From NCBI GenBank assembly GCA_030612185.1, contig JAUWOI010000045.1:1-14983 (forward strand): a stretch of DNA of 14,983 bases, given 5' to 3'. The stretch's first letter is position 1. Every line of letters starts with the position of its first letter. This document shows, piece after piece, positions 8,501 through 14,567 of the stretch. A program made the translations under genes and the position numbers. The notes under the pieces were generated by a model. That model worked only from the letters and a program-made list of their open reading frames with translations. It was not told the DNA's origin and did not search any database. This stretch comes from Anaerolineae bacterium. Lineage in GTDB: Bacteria > Chloroflexota > Anaerolineae > B4-G1.

Positions 8501-9398
8501 TGGCCTGGATTTGGACGAATGGGTTGGCCAGGCGGAGGGAAGCATTGTGCTTGATACGCCAGTTACGCTACCTGAATTGGCTGCCGCACTGACGACTGCG
8601 CCGACGCTACAGGTTTACTTCCGACCACATGAGACCATCGAGGATGCATTCTGGCTGAAGCATGACGGGCGCGAGGTGGCTGTCACCTTTGACGCCGCGA
8701 CGTTCGACACTCATCCCAACACACTGCAACTGCTGACATTTGGGAACCCGCTGCTGGAGTGGCTTCTGGAGCAGATTCCAGCACTGGCCGAGGATAAGGG
8801 AGCCGAGGGACGTGTCCTGTGCCTGAAGGTGGAGACGCCGCTCCCGCGTGTTGCCTACTATACGCTGGACGCCGACGGGCAACCCCGGCGACTGGACCGG
8901 CTGGCGGACGTACGGGCGGCGCTGGAGGTCCACGCTCCCGCCGATGAATGGTCGGAGGAGTCGGTGGAGACGGCCCGGTGCAACCTGCAAGTGCTTGCAG
9001 AGGCTGAGTGGGAGTCCATAGAGCACGCCCAGTCACAACTGGAGCAAGCGCAGCGCAGCGCCCTGGAGGCTCGGGCGGCCCGGTTGCTACTTGATGCAGC
9101 GTTGGTGGAACTGGCGCTGGGGCAGCAACCCGACCTGTTTGGTCAAGAAACGTATCCGGGCGCTTTTGAAGAAGCAGCGGTCATTGGGCTCAAGCGGCAC
9201 GGCTATCCTTGGGCGCCGCTTCTGAAAACCGCGCATTCCCACATCCAGTCGCCACATCCCATGGATCGTTTCTTCGTGGAAATCCAAAATGAACCTGCGG
9301 ACCGACTCCGGCAGCGGTTCGATATACTGACACAACGGGCAAAGCGGCTGCTGGAAGAATGGAAAACTCGTCGACTTTTGCATGCTAGAAACGGTTGA
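5589..9398 (+). CDS. Anti-phage PLD-nuclease/SNF2 (RapA-like) helicase
   Basis: 1269 residues. The N-terminus (~1-210) is a phospholipase D-like domain: 'YDRMTGYFTSSALAVAA' and 'HPKVGIFTD' (H152, K154) followed by 'GSVNES'. Only one HxK motif is seen, so two chains would be needed for a complete site. The helicase core is SNF2/RapA-type: 'DEVGLGKT' (319-326), 'DEAH' (427-430), 'TATP' (466-469), 'VFTQYTDTMDFL', 'TEAASEGLNLQ' and motif VI 'QRIGRVDR' (881-888). The C-terminus (~960-1269) is helical and charged. Proteins of this architecture accompany DUF1156 methylases in anti-phage loci and relate to DISARM DrmD. The role is presumably ATP-driven tracking on DNA coupled to cleavage of unmodified phage DNA. 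A repeat cassette adds ~30 residues at 685-716 without breaking the frame. It begins 36 bp after the KAP gene; the start matches the family's 'LRDHDFQISYGPSDDRLHGFY' opening. Confidence 0.85.
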   Translation: MKISTRLRDHDFQISYGPSDDRLHGFYIPALQASVRYDRMTGYFTSSALAVAAAGIAHLIAGGGQMRLLVGAQLRPEDVEAIREGHDLREVIAARLGAALPDPETLADQLMRDRLAALAWMVATGTLEIRVVLPKGPDGFPLPASEARDYFHPKVGIFTDAQGDQIAFSGSVNESETGWRRNYEQFMVFRSWMEEGRLYVAEAIGRFERLWSHREPDWISLPVPEAARQSLLRYASSSAPTRDPLERAPETVRERVAEIVLAPALRQEQILCQFLRDAPHLVGASGLGAATCAVVPWPHQQAVACRVVESFPSRYLLADEVGLGKTIEAGLVLRHLWLNGVVSRVLILAPKSVLRQWQEELYEKFALNVPVYDGVVFRDIWGEERVPTTPNPWDSVGLALASSQLVKRRERQQTLLEARPWDLVIVDEAHHARRKDFLDLRRYRPNRLLELLNQLQARTRGIMLMTATPMQVHPIEVWDLLNLLGLSDEWGADGRHFLRFHSELRRPLDETDWSFVFRLLRSELAMENGRLDPQFEATALQELGPVDWERVRGLVNETNPGRTIQRLPPKARWMAVSMLKRHTPLRRLFSRNTRHLLREYVQRGLLQANVPDRDPRLVWIPMRDEERALYERIEEYISHFYRKYEDERKGLGFVMTVYRRRLTSSFYAVQQSLKRRLAFLRGQADPSTGSGQAPSTGSPPRLPREYSRSGVLAVAGQALGLVEDDVEQEELSLDVDEWDLADRTLFREEIAYVEDFVRALGLLGGHGSKVERLLKDMNEAFRQRDTVIVFTQYTDTMDFLREQLRQSYGPQVACYSGRGGERWDGVMWVPVNKEEIKNAFREGQEIKILLCTEAASEGLNLQTCGVLINYDMPWNPMRVEQRIGRVDRIEQRYEEVWIRNYFYEDTIEARVYQALSRRIDWFQDVVGPLQPILASIGRTIQMLAMVPEAERQEALRAELERIQAELDNVQAGLDLDEWVGQAEGSIVLDTPVTLPELAAALTTAPTLQVYFRPHETIEDAFWLKHDGREVAVTFDAATFDTHPNTLQLLTFGNPLLEWLLEQIPALAEDKGAEGRVLCLKVETPLPRVAYYTLDADGQPRRLDRLADVRAALEVHAPADEWSEESVETARCNLQVLAEAEWESIEHAQSQLEQAQRSALEARAARLLLDAALVELALGQQPDLFGQETYPGAFEEAAVIGLKRHGYPWAPLLKTAHSHIQSPHPMDRFFVEIQNEPADRLRQRFDILTQRAKRLLEEWKTRRLLHARNG
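7644..7682 (+). repeat. Tandem 'CCTTCGACAGGCTCA' repeat inside helicase gene
   Basis: Two exact 15-base copies (7644-7658 and 7668-7682) start 24 bases apart. Read in the gene frame they give the low-complexity peptide 'DPSTGSGQAPSTGS'. This short sequence is, from memory, a dispersed repeat in Chloroflexota and related genomes that often appears inside genes. Length is a multiple of three in context, so the helicase frame is kept. Confidence 0.75.
7691..7735 (+). repeat. Imperfect inverted repeat inside helicase gene
   Basis: Arms 'CCTGCCA-CGA-GAGTACTC' (7691-7708) and 'GAGTACTC-GCGG-TGGCAGG' (7717-7735) pair over 8 and 7 bases with a small internal loop and an 8-base apical loop. It follows directly on the tandem repeat, so both may be parts of one small inserted element. 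It encodes 'LPREYSRSGVLAVAG' in the helicase linker. Confidence 0.7.
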
Positions 9399-9422
9399 CA
9401 ATATCACAAAAAATGGTAAGAT
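9395..9422 (+). promoter_or_regulatory. Candidate sigma-70-type promoter overlapping helicase stop
   Basis: TTGACA (9395-9400) and TAAGAT (9417-9422) are separated by 16 bases of AT-rich sequence. The -35 overlaps the TGA (9396-9398) that ends the helicase gene. No convincing protein lies downstream on this strand before the tRNA; it would transcribe the hairpin-rich stretch at 9429-9679. Confidence 0.5.
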
Positions 9423-9435
9423 TAAATCAACCCCG

Positions 9436-9482
9436 CCGGAGATAGCATCTCCGGCCCGACGCCCCCCGCAAGGGGGGCTGTC
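9436..9482 (+). terminator. Double hairpin after the helicase gene
   Basis: Two perfect stems of 8 and 7 bp lie 37 bp after the helicase stop. The second has a GCAA tetraloop and can extend with GAC/GTC across a bulged T. The following bases are only mildly T-rich (TGTCCCTTTA), so as an intrinsic terminator it is not classical; it could equally be part of a structured RNA. Confidence 0.4.
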
Positions 9483-9656
9483 CCTTTATGATCAAAGGCT
9501 ATTCGTAACTGCCCAACGAATCTTTGCCTCAAACCGACAGATGAACACTTGTCATTCTGATCTACGCGTGGTTAGTAGCCCACCGAAAGTCAAAAATCGG
9601 TGACCACTGCGGGTAGGCTAGAATCAAAAACAGAGAGGGTCAAGGTAACTAGACCA

Positions 9657-9679
9657 AAGCCCCCTGGTTAAGGGGGCTT
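9657..9679 (-). terminator. Terminator of tRNA-Leu
   Basis: A perfect 9-bp stem (AAGCCCCCT / AGGGGGCTT) with a 5-base loop lies 26 bp beyond the tRNA 3' end on the minus strand. In that direction the stem runs into 'TTTGGTCT', a weak T tract. It could also stop transcription coming from 9395 on the + strand. Confidence 0.6.
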
Positions 9680-9705
9680 CGTCGAAACAAACCGCGTGGT
9701 AAATA

Positions 9706-9788
9706 TGCCCCAGACTGGACTCGAACCAGCACGCCTATAAAGGCACAGGCCCTCAACCTGCCGCGTATACCTATTCCGCCACTGGGGC
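9706..9788 (-). tRNA. tRNA-Leu (anticodon GAG)
   Basis: On the minus strand an 83-nt cloverleaf folds: acceptor GCCCCAG/CTGGGGC, D-arm GCG..CGC with the GGTATAC loop, anticodon stem GCAGG/CCTGT around loop TTGAGGG (anticodon GAG at 9752-9754), a long type-II variable arm GCCT-TTAT-AGGC, and T-arm CTGG-TTCGAGT-CCAG. The discriminator base is A. The CCA tail is not encoded (next bases are TAT). It decodes CUC/CUU. Its 3' end faces the defence region. Confidence 0.95.
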
Positions 9789-9800
9789 TCGCTGACTACT

Positions 9801-9828
9801 ATTATACTCTCGCCGCGCAACTTGTCAA
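9801..9828 (-). promoter_or_regulatory. Promoter of tRNA-Leu
   Basis: On the minus strand TTGACA (9823-9828) and TATAAT (9801-9806) are both exact consensus hexamers, 16 bases apart. The -10 lies 12 bp before the tRNA 5' end, leaving a leader of only a few bases. Confidence 0.85.
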
Positions 9829-9850
9829 CCTTGACCAGGCAGGGTACAAT
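9822..9850 (+). promoter_or_regulatory. Promoter of the plsX-fabF operon
   Basis: TTGTCA (9822-9827) and TACAAT (9845-9850) are 17 bases apart. The -35 occupies almost the same bases as the tRNA-Leu -35 on the other strand, so two polymerases cannot bind at once. The leader to the plsX start is about 105 bases. Confidence 0.65.
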
Positions 9851-9961
9851 CACGCATCGTCGGGCAGACTAGCGTGTTTCAATCTATTGGAACAAACGTC
9901 ATTGAAATGACTGGCAGGATAGACGTTGGTGGTTTGCGTCACCAACCAAAAGGGAGGGAGA

Positions 9962-10960
9962 ATGAGAATCGTCCTCGACGCTATGGGCTCTGATGACTAC
10001 CCTGTCCCCGACGTCGCGGGGGCGGTGCTGGCGGCGCGAGAATGGGGCGACGAGATCATCCTCGTCGGGCGCGAGGAACTGATCCAGCAGGAACTGGCCC
10101 GCCACGACACCGCCGGACTCAGACTGGAGATCGTCCACGCCCCTCAGGTTATCGAGATGGACGACGAACCGGCCCGGGCCGCGCGGGTGAAGAAAGATTC
10201 CTCGATGCACGTGGGGATGAACCTGGTGCGCGATGGCCAGGCCGATGGTTACGTGACCGCTGGCAACACGGGCGGAGTGCTGGCGGTGGCCACGCTGCAG
10301 ACCCTGCGGCGTATCCGGGGCGTGAAGCGCCCGGCGCTGGCCGCGATCCTGCCACTGCCCGCCGGCCGCGCCGTCGCGCTCGACATCGGCGCTAACGCCG
10401 ACTGCCGGCCCGAATACCTGCTCCAGTTCGCGCTGATGGGCGACATCTATGCGCGGGCCGTGTTGGACTGCGCCAGGCCACGGGTGGCACTGCTCTCCAA
10501 CGGCGAGGAGCCGGGCAAGGGGAACACGCTGGTCAAAGAGGCTTCCAAGTTGCTGATCGCCTCTGGCCTGAACTTCATCGGCAACGTCGAACCCAAAGAG
10601 GCGGCCGCCTGCCACGCCGACGTCATTGTCACCGACGGTTTCACCGGCAACATCTTTATCAAGACGATCGAGGGCACGGCCAAAATGCTGACCGACCTCA
10701 TCCGCGACGAGATCAAGGCCAGTGTGCTGACGACGGTCGGGGGGCTACTGGCGAAACCAGCCTTCAGACGCATGGCACGGCGAGTTGACCCCTTCGAGGT
10801 TGGTGGGGGGCCGCTGCTGGGCATCAATGGTGTGGTGATCGTGGCCCACGGGCGTTCCAACGGACGCGCAATCAAGAACGCCATCAGACAGGCGCGCAAG
10901 GCAGTACAGGGTGGGGTGGTAGAAGCGATTCGCGACGGACTGACACAGGAGCAGACATGA
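9962..10960 (+). CDS. plsX: Phosphate acyltransferase PlsX
   Basis: 332 residues, normal for PlsX, which converts acyl-ACP and phosphate to acyl-phosphate and feeds PlsY in phospholipid synthesis on the inner membrane face. Family marks seen: N-terminal 'MRIVLDAMGSD' (family usually DAMGGD, here Ser), 'GNTGG' (101-105), 'RPALAAILP', 'DIGANADC', 'LLSNGEEPGKGN', 'VIVTDGFTGNIFIKTIEG' and 'GGGPLLGING'. The start at 9962 is chosen because GGGAGG lies 4 bases upstream and the family motif begins there; an in-frame ATG at 9926 would add 12 unrelated residues. It overlaps fabF by four bases (ATGA), indicating translational coupling. The promoter at 9822-9850 is shared back-to-back with tRNA-Leu. Confidence 0.95.
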   Translation: MRIVLDAMGSDDYPVPDVAGAVLAAREWGDEIILVGREELIQQELARHDTAGLRLEIVHAPQVIEMDDEPARAARVKKDSSMHVGMNLVRDGQADGYVTAGNTGGVLAVATLQTLRRIRGVKRPALAAILPLPAGRAVALDIGANADCRPEYLLQFALMGDIYARAVLDCARPRVALLSNGEEPGKGNTLVKEASKLLIASGLNFIGNVEPKEAAACHADVIVTDGFTGNIFIKTIEGTAKMLTDLIRDEIKASVLTTVGGLLAKPAFRRMARRVDPFEVGGGPLLGINGVVIVAHGRSNGRAIKNAIRQARKAVQGGVVEAIRDGLTQEQT

Positions 10961-12204
10961 ACAAGCGCAGGCGTGTAGTTGTCACCGGTATGGGCGCGAT
11001 GACCCCGCTGGGGTTGACGCTGGAGGAGACCTGGGAGGGTCTGCTGGCCGGGCGATCCGGCGTCGGTCCCATCACCCAGTTTGATGCCTCGGGGTTACCC
11101 GTGCGCATCGCTGGCGAACTGAAGGACTTTGATCCCACGCGCTACATTAACTTCAAGGCAGCGCGGCGCATGGCACGCTGCTCACAGGTGGCTATTGCGA
11201 TGGCCCAGGCGGCACTGGCGGACGCGGGGTTCAGCCTGCCCCTGGCCGACGAGGAACGCGTGGGCGTGCTGGTTGGCAGCGCCGTCGGGGGCCTCGATCG
11301 CGCCATCGCGGGGGTGGATACATTCCGTGCCAAGGGGCTGGCGCGCATCAGCCCGTTCATCATCACCTCGTCTCTGGCGAACATGCCCTCCCATCACGTG
11401 AGCCACTGGGCCGGGGCCAAGGGACCTATCAGCACAGTGGTCGCCGCCTGCGCGACGGGCACGCAGGCCGTGGGAGAGGCAGCCGAGATCGTACGCCGTG
11501 GCGCGGCCGATGTGGTGATCTGTGGGGGCGTGGAGGCACTGATCCACTTCGCTCCTATCGCCGGTTTCTGTGCCATGCGGGCACTCTCCGCCCGTAACGA
11601 CGAGCCGGAACGTGCCAGCCGCCCTTTCGATGCCGGGCGAGACGGTTTCGTCTACAGCGAGGGTGGGGCGCTGTTTGTCCTGGAGGCGCTGGAACACGCC
11701 CGGGCGCGAGGATCGCGCATCCGCGCCGAGGTGTTGGGTCAGGCAACATCATCCGACGCCTTCCACGTGGCACAGCCCGACCCGGAAGGGATGGGGGCCA
11801 GCCGGGCCATGCGGTGGGCGCTGGACGATGCTGGCCTGACACCGGATGATGTGGGCTACATCAATGCTCACGGCAGCAGCACGCCGATCAGCGATCCGAT
11901 TGAGACCCGGGCGATCAAGCGGGTATTCGGCGAGCGTGCCTACGAGATTCCTATCAGTTCGACCAAATCCATGATCGGCCACGCGATGGGGGGAGCCGGA
12001 GCCATCGAGGCTGCCGCGTGTGTACTGACAGTCGAGCAAGGGATCATCCACCCGACGATTAACCTGGAGACCCCCGATCCGGAGTGTGACCTGGACTACG
12101 TACCGGAGGGAGCGCGCAAAGCCGACGTGCGTCTTGCCCTCTCCAATTCCTTCGGCCTGGGCGGGCAGAACGCCTGTCTGGTATTAGGCCGCTTCGAGGA
12201 GTAA
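10957..12204 (+). CDS. fabF: Beta-ketoacyl-ACP synthase II (FabF)
   Basis: 415 residues, full family length. It condenses malonyl-ACP with acyl-ACP in the elongation step of type II fatty acid synthesis in the cytoplasm. The thiolase-fold catalytic set is complete: nucleophile C165 in 'VVAACATGT', H305 in 'NAHGSST', K337 and H342 in 'KSMIGHAMGGAG'. The opening 'RVVVTGMGAMTPLG' and closing 'NSFGLGGQNACLVL' are typical. 'NAHGSSTPISD' has Ser where most FabF have Thr. It starts inside the plsX stop (ATGA) and is followed after 2 bp by a membrane protein gene, so the three form one operon. Confidence 0.95.
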   Translation: MNKRRRVVVTGMGAMTPLGLTLEETWEGLLAGRSGVGPITQFDASGLPVRIAGELKDFDPTRYINFKAARRMARCSQVAIAMAQAALADAGFSLPLADEERVGVLVGSAVGGLDRAIAGVDTFRAKGLARISPFIITSSLANMPSHHVSHWAGAKGPISTVVAACATGTQAVGEAAEIVRRGAADVVICGGVEALIHFAPIAGFCAMRALSARNDEPERASRPFDAGRDGFVYSEGGALFVLEALEHARARGSRIRAEVLGQATSSDAFHVAQPDPEGMGASRAMRWALDDAGLTPDDVGYINAHGSSTPISDPIETRAIKRVFGERAYEIPISSTKSMIGHAMGGAGAIEAAACVLTVEQGIIHPTINLETPDPECDLDYVPEGARKADVRLALSNSFGLGGQNACLVLGRFEE

Positions 12205-12206
12205 GA

Positions 12207-12902
12207 ATGCGCATTATTCGCAACGAACGCCGTATCCGTGTGTTTAGTTTCATCGGTCAGTACGCCACACTGGCTGGGTTGCTGGCATTGCTGGCTGGTC
12301 TGATCCTCTCGTGGATCAGGCCTGAGTGGCTCGTGCCGATGGTGCTGAGCGTGGGGCTGGGCGTCATCCTCTCGGTGGTGGGGGGCTTCTTCGCCGACCG
12401 TTACATCAGCCCTATGGCCCACCACGGCGCGCTGGCTAGAGTCCTCAAGGGGTTGAACGACCAGTATGCGCTATTGCAGTACGTTCTGCCCGCCTCTCAC
12501 GTTCTGTTGGAACCCGGCGGCTGCACCGTCTTCGTGGTCAAGGCGCAGGGAGGGCAGGTGACCTGCCAAAAGGAAGGCCGGTGGAAACATCGCCAACGGG
12601 GTAAGTTCTTCCGGCAATTCGCGGGCCAGGAGGGGCTGGGCGGGCCCGACGTCGAGGCCGGGCGCCAGGCGCACAGACTGGAGCGCCACCTGGCCCGTCA
12701 CCTGCCCGACGTCGAGGTACCCGTGCGGGCGGCCATCGTCTTCGTCAACCCCGAGGTCACGCTGGACGCCGCCGCCTCGCCTGTGCCGGCCTTCTACGGC
12801 AAGAAAGTGAAAGCGTGGCTGCGGGGACCGGGGAAACTCAAGCCGCTGCCAGCCGATACGCACAGCCGGCTGGCTGAGGCCCTGGGTGTCGTCACTCCAT
12901 AA
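12207..12902 (+). CDS. Two-helix membrane protein with degenerate NERD-like domain
   Basis: 231 residues. Two hydrophobic segments (~17-37 and 42-62) form a short membrane hairpin. The rest is soluble and follows the order of a NERD domain: 'ASHVLLEPGGCTVFVVKAQGG', a 'EGRWKH' turn, a charged helix pair ending 'LERHLARHL' and 'AAIVFVNPEVTL'. The positions that carry the nuclease acids in active NERD domains read Ser (before H98) and Val111-Lys112 without the Glu, so catalysis is not expected. The NERD link is my inference from pattern. The ATG is 2 bp after the fabF stop with GAGGAG just upstream, so it is coupled to lipid-synthesis genes; its function is unknown. The gene ends at a strong terminator. 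Confidence 0.75.
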   Translation: MRIIRNERRIRVFSFIGQYATLAGLLALLAGLILSWIRPEWLVPMVLSVGLGVILSVVGGFFADRYISPMAHHGALARVLKGLNDQYALLQYVLPASHVLLEPGGCTVFVVKAQGGQVTCQKEGRWKHRQRGKFFRQFAGQEGLGGPDVEAGRQAHRLERHLARHLPDVEVPVRAAIVFVNPEVTLDAAASPVPAFYGKKVKAWLRGPGKLKPLPADTHSRLAEALGVVTP

Positions 12903-12936
12903 ACAGAGCCCCGACACCCCTGCGCCGGGGCTCTGT
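12903..12936 (+). terminator. Bidirectional terminator between convergent genes
   Basis: A perfect 11-bp GC-rich stem (ACAGAGCCCCG / CGGGGCTCTGT) with a 12-base loop lies between two convergent stop codons only 38 bp apart. On the + strand it is followed by TGTCTTA; on the minus strand by TTTATGG. It serves both the fabF operon and the SPFH gene. Confidence 0.85.
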
Positions 12937-12940
12937 TGTC

Positions 12941-13975
12941 TTATCCGCCTGACTCCTTCAGCCGGGCATCCCACTTGGCGTACAGTTTCTCGTAGATCTT
13001 TTCGCTGATCTCGCCTGCGGCCAGCCGCATATCCAGGTTGTCCAACGTGGTCTGGATATCCGCCGCCGTCTTGGGGGTGGCAGGAGCCGCCGGGGCTGCC
13101 GGCGCTGGTTGCTGGGCTGGCTGCTGCGTACTCTGCGACATCATCTGCGCCATGGCCGCGCCCATGCCCATTCCTGCGCCCAGGCCCACGCCCGCACCGG
13201 CGAGGCCACCACCACCGGGCTGTTGAGCCGCGTCGCGCATGGCCCGCGCTGCCTGGAACTGCATGTAGGCACCCATGTCGCCCAACGCGCCCATCGATGC
13301 CCGCTCGTCAATCGCCTTGGCCGTTTCCTCAGTCGGGCCAAGGTACTCGACGTAGACCGACGTCAGGGTGACGCCCCGGGCACCGAATTCCTCGGCTGCT
13401 TTGGCCCGCACTCCCATTGTCAGTTCTTCCGCCATCCCGGCCAGTTCGATCACCGACTTGCCCATCTCGCCTACCAGGTCGGTCAGTTTGGTCAGGATCA
13501 TAGAGCGGAAGAAACCTTGAATTTCGGACGTGTGGTAAATACCCCGCGTGCCGACGATCTTGTTGATGAAAAGTTGCGGGTCCGCGATCTGCAATGCGTA
13601 GGAGCCACGCGCTTGCACACGAGCCATCCCCAGAATCGGATCCTTGATCGTGATGGGCGTCGGGGTACCCCACTTCATGTCCGTGAACTCACGCAGGCTG
13701 ACGAAGTAGACCTCAGCCTTGAAGGGGGTCTCCCCAGAGAACGCTTTGCCGACCAGATCCACCAGCAGCGGGATGTTGGCGGTGGCGATCGTGTGAGGGC
13801 CTGGGCCAAAGGTGTCCAGCGCTCGGCCGTCGCGGAAGAAAACCGCCGCCTGGCTATCGCGGACGATCACCTGCGAACCTAGACGAAAGTCACCGGACCC
13901 CCGTTGGGGTATGCGATGTACCATCTCGGTGCCGGCTTCGTCTACAAACTCCACAATATCGAAGATACGTGCCAT
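12941..13975 (-). CDS. SPFH (Band 7) domain protein, YdjI-like
   Basis: 344 residues. Residues ~20-225 form an SPFH/Band-7 domain of the YdjI branch ('VIVRDSQAAVFFRDGRALDTFGPGPHTIAT', 'DPQLFINKIVG', 'GVTLTSVYVEYLGPTEE'). YdjI-type proteins lack a membrane anchor and work with membrane-stress factors in Bacillus. Residues ~253-302 are a Gly/Met then Gln/Pro/Ala-rich linker. The last ~40 residues ('LDNLDMRLAAGEISEKIYEKLYAKWDARL') look like a SHOCT-type short helical tail. AAGGAGG is centred 9 bases before the ATG. It is downstream of, and probably cotranscribed with, the helical protein gene at 14046-14567. No zinc ribbon is present, unlike some relatives. Confidence 0.9.
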   Translation of the reverse strand: MARIFDIVEFVDEAGTEMVHRIPQRGSGDFRLGSQVIVRDSQAAVFFRDGRALDTFGPGPHTIATANIPLLVDLVGKAFSGETPFKAEVYFVSLREFTDMKWGTPTPITIKDPILGMARVQARGSYALQIADPQLFINKIVGTRGIYHTSEIQGFFRSMILTKLTDLVGEMGKSVIELAGMAEELTMGVRAKAAEEFGARGVTLTSVYVEYLGPTEETAKAIDERASMGALGDMGAYMQFQAARAMRDAAQQPGGGGLAGAGVGLGAGMGMGAAMAQMMSQSTQQPAQQPAPAAPAAPATPKTAADIQTTLDNLDMRLAAGEISEKIYEKLYAKWDARLKESGG

Positions 13976-14008
13976 TGTACTTTGCCTCCTTACTAGTATC
14001 AGGTGTCC

Positions 14009-14042
14009 AGAAACCAGGTTTTTTCCGAAAAACCTGGTTTCT
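14009..14042. repeat. Perfect palindrome with 15-bp arms
   Basis: AGAAACCAGGTTTTT (14009-14023) and its exact reverse complement (14028-14042) flank the loop TCCG. It sits in the 70-bp gap between the two minus-strand genes, 3 bp after the upstream gene's stop. The 'AGAAACCAGGTTTTT' type is, from memory, a dispersed repeat in Chloroflexota. It could attenuate or stabilise the operon transcript; it lacks a T run on the minus strand. Confidence 0.85.
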
Positions 14043-14045
14043 TTT

Positions 14046-14567
14046 CTACACGCTTCCCAGGATCACATGCTCGCGCTGGTCGAACGTGCTGTTGGCCTCG
14101 CGGCAGATGTCCTGGACGATGCGGATCGTCTCGACCAGCCCCTCGCCGCTGGGGATGGCTTGCCGCAACCGGTCGCTCGCCGCGTCCAGTCGCTCTACGT
14201 ACTCGAACAACGCCGCGTCGAAGTTGTACATCTGCTCCAATTCGGCCTCGTTGACCTTCGCGGCGTCGAACAGCCCGGAGTAGCCATAACTGGCCAGGCG
14301 GACGCGATCGATGAAGGTCTGGAGTTGCGTCACGGCGCTGCCGACGTCGTCCAGCAAGTCCATCTTGCCATGGTTGATCAAGTCCTTCTGCGCCACATCG
14401 AGCCGCTGGCGCTGACCGGCCAACTTCTCGGCCAGCGTCTGGCGCAGGAGTTGATCGGCCTTGCGCCGGGTCTGGCGCTCCTGGTATCCGCTCCAGCCGG
14501 GAATGAAGTTGGTCAATTTTTCCACCGCCGTGCGGCTGTCCTTTACTTTCTCGTAGATGTCTCCCAT
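14046..14567 (-). CDS. Helical protein of unknown function, SPFH partner
   Basis: 173 residues from the ATG at 14567. This start is preferred because AAGGAGG (14577-14583 on the + strand) lies 9 bases upstream, the same spacing as for the SPFH gene; a longer in-frame start at 14621 would place that site inside the gene and add 18 basic residues. No signal peptide or membrane segment. It is nearly all amphipathic helix ('RRKADQLLRQTLAEKLAGQRQRLDVAQKD' type heptads) with a 'YGYSGLFDAAKVNEAELEQMYNFD' middle and likely forms a helical bundle or coiled coil. I do not recognise a named family. The neighbour suggests a role with the SPFH scaffold at the membrane. Confidence 0.8.
   Translation of the reverse strand: MGDIYEKVKDSRTAVEKLTNFIPGWSGYQERQTRRKADQLLRQTLAEKLAGQRQRLDVAQKDLINHGKMDLLDDVGSAVTQLQTFIDRVRLASYGYSGLFDAAKVNEAELEQMYNFDAALFEYVERLDAASDRLRQAIPSGEGLVETIRIVQDICREANSTFDQREHVILGSV

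Larger units (their letters stand above)
9429..9679 (+). other. Hairpin-rich non-coding stretch, possible small RNA
   Basis: This ~250-bp gap holds no credible gene but several stems in a row: CCGGAGAT-agc-ATCTCCGG (9436-9454), GCCCCCC-gcaa-GGGGGGC (9461-9478), CCTTT-6-AAAGG (9483-9498), ATTCGT-9-ACGAAT (about 9501-9521), a possible long-range ACCGA/TCGGT pair enclosing smaller stems, and a last 9-bp stem at 9657-9679. It begins just after a promoter-like sequence. It does not show the signature bases of tmRNA, RNase P RNA or SRP RNA that I can recall. It may also be only terminator hairpins plus degenerate repeat sequence. Confidence 0.4.

Noticed and set aside
9382..9603. 73-codon + strand reading frame after the helicase
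   Set aside because: It starts inside the helicase gene, has no ribosome site, and reads through GC hairpins giving 'PARRPPQGG'; not a credible protein.
9899..10615. 238-codon minus-strand frame opposite plsX
   Set aside because: plsX carries all its family motifs on the + strand and the minus frame has no ribosome site or recognisable domain.
13109..13882. 257-codon + strand reading frame antisense to the SPFH gene
   Set aside because: It is His/Arg-rich and is fully explained as the shadow of a well-supported minus-strand SPFH gene.
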